Positions 17,416-26,305 of a DNA stretch of 64,000 nt are shown here, one piece after another; the stretch's first letter is position 1; each line of letters begins with the position of its first letter. This stretch comes from Caldilineaceae bacterium. Lineage in GTDB: Bacteria > Chloroflexota > Anaerolineae > Caldilineales > Caldilineaceae. The position numbers were made by a program, and so were the translations under genes. The notes under the pieces were generated by a model. That model was not told the DNA's origin. It saw only the letters and a list, made by a program, of their open reading frames with translations, and searched no databases. The DNA is taken from the NCBI GenBank assembly GCA_022824025.1, contig JAJEBF010000033.1, forward strand, positions 64,001 through 128,000, given 5' to 3'.

Positions 17416-18756
17416 TTAACGGCTGGACCAGAAGTCGTCGAGGACTTCCTGGTCTGCGTCGGCGGCGATCTGCAATGCAGCCGCCGGGTCTTCGTCGGTC
17501 AGGACGACCATGTCGAAGGAGTCGATGATGGCCTGCCGCTGCTGGCTCTCATCGGCGAAGAAGGTGGCGTGTGAGTACTCCAGGCCGGCGGCGAAGGCGC
17601 CGAGTTTTTCATCGGCCAGCAGTTCAGGGTTGCTGCCGGCTTCGAGCTGCGCGGGCAGCTCGCCGACGATGTCGACCCAGAGGGCGCCGGCATCGGCGCT
17701 GGTGATGAACTGGAGGAACTTGACAGAGGCGTCGAAGCGGGCCTGGTCGGCGGCGGCCTTTTTGGTCAGACCGTGGGTCCAATAGGAGCCGAAGGTGCTT
17801 TTGACGCCGTTGTGTTCGGGCAGCTCGGTGACACCGAAGTTCATGTCGGGGTTGTTGTTGGCGATGGTGCCGAGGCGGAAGGAGCCGTCGACATGGAAGC
17901 AGACATGACCGCCGACGAAGGCGTTCGTGCTGCCGTCAAACAGGTCGCGGTCCCCGGTGGCGAGCTCAGTGTGGAAGGAAAGGAGATAGTTCCAGGCCTG
18001 GAGGCCGGCGTCATCGTTGTAGAGGACCTGGCTGTAGTCGTCGGTGTAGGGGACGCCGCCGAATTGGCGCACCAGAACTTCTCGGAACCAGTGGTGGTCC
18101 TGTGCAGAGGGGTCGGCGACGAAGCCTTGAACGACGAGGTCGCCTTCGTCATCGCGTTGCGTGCAGGCGACGGCCTGGTCTTGCAGTTCGTCGAGGGTTG
18201 TGGGGGGGCTGTTGGGGTCCAGGCCGGCCGCCTCCATCAGGTCTCGATTGTAAAAGAGAGCGAGGGCGCGTACGGCGGTGGGCAGCGTGTAGAGAGTGCC
18301 GCCGACGAAGCTGGCCTGCACCATTGGGCTGAACTCTTCGGAGACCATGGCGGGCGGGAAGGCGTCCTCGGGCAGAGGCACAAGATAGCCGGAGTCGATC
18401 CAGGCGGATTGCCAGCCATAGAAGAGGGTTGCGACATCGGGGCCTACGCCTGCAGGCACACTGGCGGCAATCTTGTCGCGGAATTCGGCGTAGGGGATGT
18501 CCGCGTTGTGAATGACCTTGATATTGGGGTTGGCCTCTTCGAACTGCGCGATCAGCTGATCCATGGCATCGACACGGGCGGCAAAATTATATTGCCAGTA
18601 CTCGATTTCGATGACTTCGTCGGCAGCGGCGGCCATGTCGGAGGCGGGCTCCGCGGCCTGTTCTTGAGCAGGGGCCGCGGGCGCGGGGCAGGCGGCCAGC
18701 AGCAGAATGCTGATCAGGAGCACGCCCAGGAGCGTGAATCGTTTGGAGCGTTTCAT
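17416..18756 (-). CDS. Extracellular sugar-binding lipoprotein of CUT1 ABC transporter
   Basis: About 446 residues, family 1 solute-binding protein. A signal peptide with lipobox LLAAC is followed by an Ala/Pro/Gln/Glu linker, then the two-lobed binding fold (IEYWQYNFAARVDAMDQLIAQFEEANPNIKV, GPDVATLFYGWQ, PTAVRALALFYNRD). I start at the ATG at 18756, with GGAGGAAT ahead of it, rather than the longer reading from 18819. It delivers sugar to the two permeases encoded downstream. The BadF-type kinase in the same operon hints at an amino sugar, but the ligand is not shown by the sequence. Confidence 0.93.
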   Translation of the reverse strand: MKRSKRFTLLGVLLISILLLAACPAPAAPAQEQAAEPASDMAAAADEVIEIEYWQYNFAARVDAMDQLIAQFEEANPNIKVIHNADIPYAEFRDKIAASVPAGVGPDVATLFYGWQSAWIDSGYLVPLPEDAFPPAMVSEEFSPMVQASFVGGTLYTLPTAVRALALFYNRDLMEAAGLDPNSPPTTLDELQDQAVACTQRDDEGDLVVQGFVADPSAQDHHWFREVLVRQFGGVPYTDDYSQVLYNDDAGLQAWNYLLSFHTELATGDRDLFDGSTNAFVGGHVCFHVDGSFRLGTIANNNPDMNFGVTELPEHNGVKSTFGSYWTHGLTKKAAADQARFDASVKFLQFITSADAGALWVDIVGELPAQLEAGSNPELLADEKLGAFAAGLEYSHATFFADESQQRQAIIDSFDMVVLTDEDPAAALQIAADADQEVLDDFWSSR

Positions 18757-18858
18757 TTCAGGATTCCTCCAGTCGCTGAAGTAAGATTGGTTGGGCAAAA
18801 CTGAGATCGCTCGGGACATTGGCTCTGTCCCTGGTCCTGAAAGTAGGGAGGGCCAAGG

Positions 18859-19815
18859 TCAAAGATCGATTTTCAAGAGGCGGGCGGCGTTGCCTGCGAA
18901 GATTTGCTGGATGTCCTGTTCCGGGAAATTCAGGTCGAGACAGCTGCGCATCTGGTCTTGCAGATATTCGAGGACGAAGCCGCGCGGGAACCAGCTGCTG
19001 TCGGTGCCGAAAATGATGCGGTCGGGTCCGACGGTTTCGTAGAATTTGCGGAACAGGTATTTGACGGTTACATCGCCCGGGACCCAGCGGATCCACTGGA
19101 GGCTGCCGCTTGTGTCGACGCAGACGTTGGGGCAGGCCCAGCAGAGTTGGAGCGTTTCGCGTTCCCAGGCGCAGCCGAAATGGGGGATGACGAAGGTGAC
19201 GTCGGGGAAGGCTTTGGCGATGTTGTGCAATTTGAAGGGGTTGATGTTTTCGTGCCAGGCGATGCCGCCGGCGCTGCCCTGGATGCCGAAATGGATGAGG
19301 ACGGGGATATCCAGTTCGGCGCATTTTTCCCAAACGGGCCAGATGGATTCGTCCTCGATTGGCTGTTCGATCATGGGGGCGAGGAGTTTGTAGCCGCGCA
19401 GCCCCAGGTGGGATACGGCCTGTTCCAGCTGGGCGACGGCGTCGGGCTCGAAGGGGTTGTGGTGGGCGAATCCGACGAATCTGTCGGGATACCAGCTGAT
19501 GATTTGAGCGAGATGTTCATTGCCGCCGCCGGTAACGAAGCCGACGGCCCGGACACCGTTCTTGTCCAGTTCATCGACCCAACGGCGGGCCTGTTCCCTG
19601 TCTCCGGGGTGGTCGTCGGGCGATTCAGGTTGGGGGAAGCCCCACATTTTGCGCCAGTGTTCGCCGTAGGGCCGGCTCATTTCCCGGACGACACGCGCCC
19701 GTCTTTCTCCCACCTTTTCGATGTAGTTCTGAATTGTGTTTCCCATTTTGGGGAACCACGGTTTGCTGGTGGGGAAGTGAACATGGAAGTCGATAATTTC
19801 AAAGCCCTGATACAT
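18859..19815 (-). CDS. Amidohydrolase-2 family metal-dependent hydrolase
   Basis: 318 residues with the TIM-barrel pattern of the family: the metal motif DFHVHF near residue 10, VLIHFGIQG at about residues 170-178, VIPHFGCAWE at about 210, and a final metal Asp in IIFGTDSSWFPRG (about 274). It would hydrolyse or decarboxylate a small carbonyl or lactone substrate. Its place between the kinase and the ABC binding-protein gene suggests it handles a sugar-derived lactone or amide. The substrate is not known. Confidence 0.85.
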   Translation of the reverse strand: MYQGFEIIDFHVHFPTSKPWFPKMGNTIQNYIEKVGERRARVVREMSRPYGEHWRKMWGFPQPESPDDHPGDREQARRWVDELDKNGVRAVGFVTGGGNEHLAQIISWYPDRFVGFAHHNPFEPDAVAQLEQAVSHLGLRGYKLLAPMIEQPIEDESIWPVWEKCAELDIPVLIHFGIQGSAGGIAWHENINPFKLHNIAKAFPDVTFVIPHFGCAWERETLQLCWACPNVCVDTSGSLQWIRWVPGDVTVKYLFRKFYETVGPDRIIFGTDSSWFPRGFVLEYLQDQMRSCLDLNFPEQDIQQIFAGNAARLLKIDL

Positions 19816-19887
19816 ACGGATTCCTGAGGTAGCTGGCCCCCTTGGGGCATGGGTTTGGCGTAAACGAAGACAGCCGGAACGGGATGC

Positions 19888-20883
19888 TTACCCGCAGGCT
19901 TGCAGAGCGTCTTGCGGGACGAGAGCGGGTTCGCGGGCCAGCAGGGCAGCCCCGCGGGCCGGGCCGGCGCGGGCGGGAACGATTTGGCAGCCGGGCAGAT
20001 GCTCTTCGAGGGCAGAGCGGAACGCGCGGCGGAGGCAGGACGGTTGGGTCAGCACTGTGCCGGCGGTGGCGACTTCGGGCTGGGTGAGCAGTCCTACTTT
20101 TCGGAGGACGGAGACGGCGGTTTTGGCAAGGGCGGCGCCGGCGTCTTTCAGGATGGCGCGGGCGACAGCATCCCCTGAGGAGGCGGTCTGGAAGACGAAG
20201 GGCGCGAAGGAACGCAACTGTTCGTGGGCGTGGGCAATGCTGGCGTCGAGGGCGGCGATCCAGCCGGTCCAATCCTGGGAAGCGTTGCCGGCGAGCGCGC
20301 GAAAGTGTTCGGACAGACGGGTTTCAGGGCCTCGACCGTCGAGGGCGGCGAGGGCCGCGCGGAGGCCGCTGCGGCCGATATCAAAGCCGCTGCCGGCGTC
20401 GCCGAGCCAGTGGCCAAGGCCGTCAGCGCGGGCGGAGTTGCCGGTTTTTCCGACTGCGAAGGCAACAGCGCCACTGCCGGAAGAGATGAGGGCTCCTGGG
20501 CGGCCGTTGAAGGCGCCTGCCCAGGCGACAACGGAGTCGTTCAGCACGCGCCAGGGGCAGTGCAACCCGCACGCCGCACGCATTGCGTTCAGCATGTGTT
20601 GCAGGCTTTTTGTGTCGGAGCCGCTGTCGAAGCCGGCCATGCCGGCGCAGGCGGCCTCGATTGTGTTGGGGGGCACAGCGGACTTGGCAAGGGCCTGGGA
20701 AATCGCGGTTGAGAGGCTGGCAGCGGCCTGTTCCACGCCGACGATATGGTAGTTGGAGGGGCCGCTCTGCCCTTGGCCTACCGGGCGGCCTGCGTGGTCG
20801 GAGAGTACGATATTTGTTTTGGTTGCCCCGCCGTCGATTCCAAGGAAGTATGCCACAGGGAGATTGTAGCCCGATCGGGGCAT
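19888..20883 (-). CDS. BadF/BadG-type kinase, probable N-acetylglucosamine kinase
   Basis: 331 residues of the ASKHA ATPase fold. The phosphate-1 motif FLGIDGGATKTNIVL comes near the start, then GMAGFDSGSD, ALISSGSGAVAFAVG and LGHWLGDAGSGFDIGRSGLRAAL, all typical of N-acetylglucosamine kinases that phosphorylate C6 of amino sugars. It is the first gene of the operon with the amidohydrolase and ABC transporter. The first nine residues from ATG 20883 are not family-like, and a GTG at 20856 (VAYFLGIDGG) may be the true start. Confidence 0.85.
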   Translation of the reverse strand: MPRSGYNLPVAYFLGIDGGATKTNIVLSDHAGRPVGQGQSGPSNYHIVGVEQAAASLSTAISQALAKSAVPPNTIEAACAGMAGFDSGSDTKSLQHMLNAMRAACGLHCPWRVLNDSVVAWAGAFNGRPGALISSGSGAVAFAVGKTGNSARADGLGHWLGDAGSGFDIGRSGLRAALAALDGRGPETRLSEHFRALAGNASQDWTGWIAALDASIAHAHEQLRSFAPFVFQTASSGDAVARAILKDAGAALAKTAVSVLRKVGLLTQPEVATAGTVLTQPSCLRRAFRSALEEHLPGCQIVPARAGPARGAALLAREPALVPQDALQACG

Positions 20884-20912
20884 TTGTCAAAGATTCGGGC
20901 AACTGGTAAAGC

Positions 20913-20970
20913 AGTGGTCGGTGGTCGGTGGTCAGTGGCGAGAGAGACTTTTGAATGGGCGATGGGGGAT
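20913..20970 (+). repeat. Dispersed repeat copy 1 (GTGGTCGGT-type tandem heptamers plus a 27-bp tail)
   Basis: Three to four heptamer-like units (GTCGGTG / GTCAGTG) at 20913-20938 are followed by a GA-rich tail from 20942 that matches 21 of 27 positions of the tail of the copy at 24118-24182, in the same orientation. The two copies flank the hisB-containing four-gene cassette. Confidence 0.6.
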
Positions 20971-21175
20971 CATAGTGTAGGCTTTCTTTGAAGGGGAAAG
21001 TAGGGGGAAGGTGAGGAGTGGCGTTTGGCAGGGTGGGGAAAGGGTGGGAAAATTGATTCTAAATGAAGAGTTGCGGCGGGCTGGTTGGCTGTGGAGGTGG
21101 CTGGTGGCAGGCAGGGCAGGCTCGGTAAGGCATTCGATGGGCGGGGGATGAGTAGGGAGGCTGGTCTGGGATACG

Positions 21176-21766
21176 ATGCGAAAGAGCAAGGTCGAACGAA
21201 CGACGCGGGAGACGCAGGTGACGCTGGAGCTGGCGCTGGATGGAAGCGGCGCGGTTGAGGCGGCGACAGGGATTGGATTTCTGGATCACATGCTGACGCT
21301 TTTTGCAGGGCACGGGCTGTTTGACTTGACGGTGCAGGCGCAGGGCGACCTTGAAATCGACGAACACCACACGGCGGAGGATGTGTGCATCTGCCTCGGG
21401 CGGGCGCTCGACGAGGCGCTGGGGGACCGCAGCGGCATTGCGCGCACGGGACACGCCTATGTGCCGATGGACGAGACGCTGGCGCGGGTGGTTGTGGACT
21501 TGAGCGGGCGTCCGTACTGTGTCTTTGACGCGGAGTTTGTCACACCAAAGTTGGGGGATCTGAGCACTGATCTGCTGTTTCATCTGTTTGAGAGCATAGC
21601 GATCCACGGGCGGATGAATCTCCATGCGGCGGTGCTGTATGGGCGCAACGATCATCACAAAGCGGAAGGGCTGTTCAAGGCGCTGGCGCGGGCTTTGGAC
21701 GGAGCGACGCGGGTGGATGCGCGGCGCAGCGGGGTCCCGAGCACGAAGGGGACGCTGAGCGCTTGA
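21176..21766 (+). CDS. hisB: Imidazoleglycerol-phosphate dehydratase
   Basis: 196 residues, the length of the monofunctional bacterial enzyme of step six in histidine synthesis. Both halves of the manganese-binding duplicated fold are clear: [20 protein letters not shown] and [14 protein letters not shown] in the first, [16 protein letters not shown] and [18 protein letters not shown] in the second. No other his gene is nearby, so it is detached from any his operon. It heads a tight four-gene cassette. Confidence 0.97.
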   Translation: MRKSKVERTTRETQVTLELALDGSGAVEAATGIGFLDHMLTLFAGHGLFDLTVQAQGDLEIDEHHTAEDVCICLGRALDEALGDRSGIARTGHAYVPMDETLARVVVDLSGRPYCVFDAEFVTPKLGDLSTDLLFHLFESIAIHGRMNLHAAVLYGRNDHHKAEGLFKALARALDGATRVDARRSGVPSTKGTLSA

Positions 21767-21829
21767 GGCGCGATTTCGCGCCGGCGAAGTTGATGTCGGC
21801 GGCGGTCTTTCATTTGCGGGGTAGCGAAA

Positions 21830-22840
21830 GTGACGGGTGAGATTTCTACTGATATGGATAGTCCCACGCTTGAAGAGATTCGTGCGACGCGTGCGCGCAT
21901 CGCTCCGTACATTTTTCGGACACCCATGTGGCGCTGGCAGAGCAGTGTAGTGGAGGAGGCGCTGGGCGCGGACACAGAGGTGTGGCTGAAGCTGGAGCTG
22001 TTTCAGAGGACGGGAACGTTCAAGGCGCGCGGGGCGGTGAATGACATTCTGCAGCTGGATGGGGCTGCGCGGGCGCGGGGCGTGACAGCGGTAAGCGCGG
22101 GCAACCATGCAATTGCGGTGGCGTATGCGGCGCAGATTTTTGATATCAGTGCAAAGGTGGTGATGCCGGCATCGGCGCCGCGGTTCCGGGTGGAGAAGGC
22201 GAGCGGGTACGGCGCGGAGGTTGTGCTGGTGTCGGATGTGTACGCGGGCTTTGACGAGGTTGAGCGGATCCGGCAGGAGGAGGGACGTGCGTTCGTTCAC
22301 CCTTTTGACAGCCGGCCGGTCATTGCGGGGCAGGCGACGGTGGGGCTGGAGGTCTGCGAGGATACGCCGCCGCTGGACATGCTGATCGTGCCGATTGGGG
22401 GCGGCGGCTTGGCGGCGGGGATCGGCGCGGCGGTCAAGCAGCTGCAGCCGGCGTGCGCGATCTTCGGCGTAGAGCCGGAAGGCGCGGATACGATGCGCCG
22501 GAGCTTCGCCAGCGGGAAGGTGGAGGCGATTGAGCGGGTGGATACGGTCGCCACGAGCCTTGGGGCTCCATCGACGCAGGCGTACAGTATGGGACTGTGC
22601 CGGCAGTTTGTTGACGAGGTGGCGCTGGTCAGCGATGGGGCGATGATCGAAGGGATGCGGCTGCTGTTTCACGAGATGAAATTGGCGTGCGAGCCGGCGT
22701 GCGCGGCCTCAACCGCGGCGCTGCTGGGTCCCCTGCGCGAGCGGGCGGCGGGGAAACGGGTAGGGCTGATCCTGTGCGGCTCGAACCTTGGGGTGGAGAC
22801 GTTTGTCGAATTGACAGGAACGGCCGGGGCGGATGGATGA
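21830..22840 (+). CDS. Threonine/serine dehydratase-like PLP enzyme
   Basis: 336 residues of PLP fold type II. The PLP lysine lies in RTGTFKARGAVND (about residue 65), followed by VSAGNHAIAVAYAA, the glycine-rich phosphate cup IGGGGLAAGIG, and LCGSN near the end. The family deaminates threonine or serine to 2-oxoacids or racemises serine. No ACT regulatory domain is present, so this is the short catabolic or racemase-like form. The start is GTG at 21830, and an ATG at 21854 is an alternative. It overlaps the next gene by 8 bp. Confidence 0.9.
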   Translation: MTGEISTDMDSPTLEEIRATRARIAPYIFRTPMWRWQSSVVEEALGADTEVWLKLELFQRTGTFKARGAVNDILQLDGAARARGVTAVSAGNHAIAVAYAAQIFDISAKVVMPASAPRFRVEKASGYGAEVVLVSDVYAGFDEVERIRQEEGRAFVHPFDSRPVIAGQATVGLEVCEDTPPLDMLIVPIGGGGLAAGIGAAVKQLQPACAIFGVEPEGADTMRRSFASGKVEAIERVDTVATSLGAPSTQAYSMGLCRQFVDEVALVSDGAMIEGMRLLFHEMKLACEPACAASTAALLGPLRERAAGKRVGLILCGSNLGVETFVELTGTAGADG

Positions 22841-23657
22841 GACCGCGGTCGAACTTGCGCCCGGACACAAGGTTGGCCTGCCGCTGGCCGGTCCTGTGAT
22901 GCTGGCGGCAGGCAGCGTTGGCTACGGCGAGGCGCGGCCCAGGGAGCTGGAGACGGGCCGGTTTGGCGGGGTGGTTGTGGGGCCGTTTACGCGGCGCAGC
23001 CGGGGAGGAAGCGCGCCGCCGCGCGTGGCGGAAACAGTGGGCGGATTTGTGCGCGACACAGGGTTGCAGAACCGGGGCGTATCGGCGGCGGTGAGGCGAT
23101 ACGGCAAGTTGTGGCCGCGGCTGGGTTGCCCGGTCATTGCCCAGATTGCCGACAGCGGGCGTGAAGAGGCCGGGGAGACGGCGGCGCGGCTGACGGGCGT
23201 GGAGGGCATTGAGGGCTTCGAGCTTCTGTGCCGGCCCGATGCAGATGCGCGGGAGCTCACGGAGCTGCTGGAGGTCATGCGGCTTGAGTCCGACCTGCCG
23301 GTGTTGGTGAAGCTGCCGCTGGCGGAGGCGGAGGCGCTGGCTCCGGTTGCTGTTGGGGCGGGGGCCGCAGGCGTGGTTGTCGGCAGCCCGCCGCCGGGCG
23401 CGGGCGTACGGATCGATGGGCAGATTGTGCGCGGGGAGCTGTTCGGGCCGGGCGTCTTTGCCGTGATGCTGGCGGCGCTGTTGGCGGTGAAGGAGCAGGC
23501 GCTGCCCGGTTCGCTGGTTGCTTGCGGCGGAATTCACACCGTTCAACAGGCGCGCGATTGCCTGGCGGCGGGCGCGGATGCGATGCAGTTGGACAGTTTG
23601 GTGTGGGTGGAGCCTGTTGCCGCCATGGCGCTGGCAGTCGGGTTGGGCGGCGGTTGA
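22833..23657 (+). CDS. Dihydroorotate dehydrogenase-like FMN protein, divergent
   Basis: 274 residues resembling class 1 dihydroorotate dehydrogenases. It opens with VMLAAGSVGYG, then has GGVVVGPFTRRSRGG, NRGVSAAVRRYG, PVLVKLPL with the FMN-contacting Lys, LVACGGIHTVQQARDCLAAGADAMQLDSLVW at the phosphate site. The usual NCPN catalytic segment is replaced by ELLCRPD, so the catalytic residue is unclear. It overlaps the dehydratase upstream by 8 bp and the membrane-protein gene downstream by 3 bp. It may be a true PyrD or a relative with another substrate. Confidence 0.7.
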   Translation: MDETAVELAPGHKVGLPLAGPVMLAAGSVGYGEARPRELETGRFGGVVVGPFTRRSRGGSAPPRVAETVGGFVRDTGLQNRGVSAAVRRYGKLWPRLGCPVIAQIADSGREEAGETAARLTGVEGIEGFELLCRPDADARELTELLEVMRLESDLPVLVKLPLAEAEALAPVAVGAGAAGVVVGSPPPGAGVRIDGQIVRGELFGPGVFAVMLAALLAVKEQALPGSLVACGGIHTVQQARDCLAAGADAMQLDSLVWVEPVAAMALAVGLGGG

Positions 23658-24151
23658 TGGGCCGGCAGGTTGTTCACCCGGCGTTCCTTTCTCTTTTCCT
23701 CCTTTTTCGAATTGTATATATTCCGGCCAGTGTGCTGAGCCATACGGGGCACGGTTCGCCGTGGCTGAACGCGGGGATGGGCTGCGCGGTTACGCTTGGC
23801 GCGGAGTGGCTGGCGCGGCGTGCGGGGCACGCCATTGGACAACGCGAGCGGCAGCGCGCGGTTGGGGCGGTAATGCTGGCGCTTGTCGTTCTTGGCTTTT
23901 TCCCTGAGGAGGCGCCGATCGGGATGATTTTGTGGGCGGGGAGCGGGGCGGCGTGGGGGGCGGCAACGCGCGAGTCGGGGTTGCGGGCGGCGTCGCCTTT
24001 GACGGTTTTCGGGGCGGGGGCGGTGGGCGCGGCGCTGGGCGCGACGGGGTTGGTTGGGCCGGGGAGCTGGCTGGCGGCCGTTGCGCTGGGGGTTGGGCTG
24101 TGGGTTGGGAGGAAGGGCGGTGGTCAGGGGTCAGTGGTCAGTGGTCGGTGA
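23657..24151 (+). CDS. Small integral membrane protein of unknown function
   Basis: 164 residues starting at the ATG at 23657 that overlaps the previous stop (TGATG). Hydrophobic stretches at about residues 8-25, 35-55, 70-85, 85-105, 110-130 and 135-153 suggest five or six short membrane segments, rich in Gly and Ala. I do not recognise the family. The last 11 residues (GGGQGSVVSGR) are encoded by the dispersed repeat, so the natural C-terminus may have been replaced by the repeat insertion. Confidence 0.6.
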   Translation: MGRQVVHPAFLSLFLLFRIVYIPASVLSHTGHGSPWLNAGMGCAVTLGAEWLARRAGHAIGQRERQRAVGAVMLALVVLGFFPEEAPIGMILWAGSGAAWGAATRESGLRAASPLTVFGAGAVGAALGATGLVGPGSWLAAVALGVGLWVGRKGGGQGSVVSGR

Positions 24152-24182
24152 TGGGAGCGACTCTTGACAGGGAGATGGAGGG
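24118..24182 (+). repeat. Dispersed repeat copy 2
   Basis: Heptamer-like units GTCAGGG, GTCAGTG, GTCAGTG and GTCGGTG lie at 24118-24150, then a tail (24155-24181) that matches 21 of 27 positions of copy 1. The repeat begins inside the 3' end of the membrane-protein gene and supplies its stop codon. Same orientation as copy 1. Confidence 0.6.
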
Positions 24183-24340
24183 TTTGAAGGAAGGGCGCTG
24201 TTGGATGTTGCACCACGTTTCCTGGCTGTGGGGGGATGTGAGGTCAGTTTGGGGTAGCAGGAATTGAAGGAGGGCTGAGGAATTTTCAGAATGGGGTGTT
24301 GTCGAGGATGAGGGGATGAGCAGTACCTATCGGCAACCGT

Positions 24341-24778
24341 CTATCTGAAGAATCTGTATTTCACGATCAACACAACGAGTACAGGACCCCATAGTAGCGC
24401 AAGCATTCTCAGCCAGGGACCATCGAGCAGTTCGCTAATAGGCATTCTCAGAGCCGCAATGATGAACACCGCAACTGTTGCAAGGGCTGCGAAGACAAGA
24501 AAGTACTTTACACCGAAGTTGATCAATATTCCCCTGAAATCGGATACGTCTTTGGCCTTTCCGGCCATGAAGTAGAAGGTTATCGACACAGTTCCAGCCG
24601 CAGCGACGTGAGGCAAAAAGCCAATTAGGGAAAACTCGTACGGGTCTTCAGGGCGCAGGGGCAGAAGCGCCAAAATCAGGTGCCCAGTTAGTGTCCCACA
24701 CACAAAGAGAATGAAGAGCCAGGGGCCTCTTGCAAGGTCCAGCATGGTGAGGTTCTTTAGTTTTTCCGGGATTCTCAT
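24341..24778 (-). CDS. Small four-helix membrane protein, unknown
   Basis: 145 residues with four clear hydrophobic segments (about 20-40, 51-70, 88-110 and 119-140) and a basic C-terminal end KYRFFR. The family is not recognised. Base composition is less GC-rich than the surrounding housekeeping genes. The genes around it are also small and unusual. A conserved membrane role cannot be stated. Confidence 0.6.
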   Translation of the reverse strand: MRIPEKLKNLTMLDLARGPWLFILFVCGTLTGHLILALLPLRPEDPYEFSLIGFLPHVAAAGTVSITFYFMAGKAKDVSDFRGILINFGVKYFLVFAALATVAVFIIAALRMPISELLDGPWLRMLALLWGPVLVVLIVKYRFFR

Positions 24779-25356
24779 TTCTCATTCCTTTGCTGGCGCA
24801 GCAGTTCAGCCGTTCCCAGAATACTTCACCGAGTGGGCAAAGTAAAACGGATTCACACCCCCTGGCCTCCTTATCAGCAGCGGCGCCGTCGAATCCGCAG
24901 CCAAAATTCTTGTCCAACAGCGTATGAAACAAAGTGGCATGCGTTGGTCCCGTGACGGTGCTCAGGCCATGCTTGCTCGCCGCGTGGGCCTACTCAGCGA
25001 CCTTTGCACGAAATACCCATCTGACCATCTCCGCCCCAAATTCGGACTGCACGCCACACTCCTTAAGCCTCGACTCTAATAGAACATCCTCTTGAGCCGC
25101 GACAGGAACAAGGCATTGCTGGCAAGCTTGATGGGATAGACAGTTTGTGCGCCTTCCCTTTCGCGGGTCCACTTTCGCTGGACATGCGTCGGGTGTTGCC
25201 TGGCAGTGTGAGGGGAAAGTGTAGGCGAAGATCAATAGCTGTACTGCGAGCCATTTTCTGCATTTGAAAAGACCACAGGGGTCGGCGCTGTATGATCTTG
25301 TTCTCCAGGCCGATCCCCCATAGCTGAACGCCCCACAGCGTTCGGGTCATTTGCAT
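24779..25356 (-). other. Poorly coding region, 578 bp, possible small cysteine-containing ORF
   Basis: No recognisable gene. One minus-strand frame ending at 24990 encodes a hydrophobic stretch followed by a Cys-containing segment (SHCQATPDACPAK, NCLSHQACQQCLV). Its only starts are non-ATG (TTG at 25235) and no ribosome site is seen. It may be a decayed gene or an unannotated small secreted protein. Confidence 0.3.
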
Positions 25357-25689
25357 TCAGCCGCCAAAATTGGCGACGTAGTACAAAAGGCCCATGAACA
25401 ACAGAAACAGCGTTCCCGCGGCGTAGGTGACGTAATCGTAGAGCGATGGTTTCCCGTCTTGAGGTTCTTTTCCTTTGAGTTCAATCATAGGAGTGGTCTC
25501 CTTCCTGAATTGTACCCATATCCAGAATGGCGCCATATTGACTTCCAGATCAGTGAGCTTGGCCCCCAAAGCAGGGGGGCAAGCTGGGGCGTTTTGCGTA
25601 TCCTGGTTCGGTGACGCACTCTTCTCATAGGCAGGCGTGTGCCCAGCGCAAATCACGAAAAAGAGAACAGAAAATGAAACAGTTCCCAT
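25357..25689 (-). CDS. Hypothetical membrane-associated protein
   Basis: 110 residues in the long reading: a hydrophobic N-terminus resembling a signal peptide and a C-terminal membrane segment (YAAGTLFLLFMGLLYYVA). A GGAGA site lies just ahead of an internal ATG at about 25488. The real product may therefore be a 43-residue single-pass protein starting MIELKGKEPQDG. No family is recognised and the start is undecided. Confidence 0.4.
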   Translation of the reverse strand: MGTVSFSVLFFVICAGHTPAYEKSASPNQDTQNAPACPPALGAKLTDLEVNMAPFWIWVQFRKETTPMIELKGKEPQDGKPSLYDYVTYAAGTLFLLFMGLLYYVANFGG

Positions 25690-25830
25690 GACGGGTCTCT
25701 GTCTTGCCTCCGGTCATCATTCTGGCTGCCCGTGTTGCCACGGCTGAGGATGGGCCGCGGGGTTGGGGGTACGGTAGATCGACGAGGAGGGCGAATGGGG
25801 GCAGAGAAGGTTGAGGAGAGGTTCAGGCTA

Positions 25831-25923
25831 CCAGAGGGTAATGCCCCTGAATCCTGGTTCCTGCTTCGCCTGAATACCCCAGATTCAGGACTGCACGCCC
25901 CTCTGGAACCAGGGCAATTGCAT
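25831..25923. other. Structured intergenic segment with nested and competing inverted repeats
   Basis: Four perfect complementary pairs overlap here. CCAGAGGG (25831-25838) pairs with CCCTCTGG (25909-25916), enclosing CCTGAATC (25846-25853) with GATTCAGG (25882-25889). CCTGGTTCC pairs with GGAACCAGG (9 bp), and TTCAGGC with GCCTGAA, as alternatives. The pairings cannot all form at once, which suggests a switching RNA or a decayed element. Strand and function are unknown. The gap 25690-26357 (668 bp) holds no convincing gene. Confidence 0.4.
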
Positions 25924-26305
25924 CTGAATTGGGTCAACGTAAACGAGCCGGTTGGAAAACTGACTATCTGCTGAAGGTTCTCTCCCAATATGATGCGTAT
26001 GCCCTGCCTCTGGAACCTGTTTGACAAGGGAAATCTGTTCCACTATTCTACTGTGGAATCAGGGTCTGCCGTTTTCGGAAGAGTCTATGAAGAGCCAGAC
26101 GATCTCGTGTTAACGGAGTTCGCAGACCTGCGTTGTGTCGCTCGCGGCCATTGATTCGCCGGCGCGGTGTATCACGGCAGAAGTCCACTCTGCCCAATTC
26201 TATTCGATTCCGGCCCGGACCGCGGGAATTACGCCGGTTGCAGTCAGAGCCCTCGCTATGTCTTCCGCAGGCCAGGAGAAGGGTTCCGAACCATACTTTC
26301 GTTGC

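Noticed and set aside
25732-25974. 80-codon plus-strand frame over the structured region
   Set aside because: The frame is low-complexity, lacks a ribosome site and its sequence is explained better by the inverted repeats.
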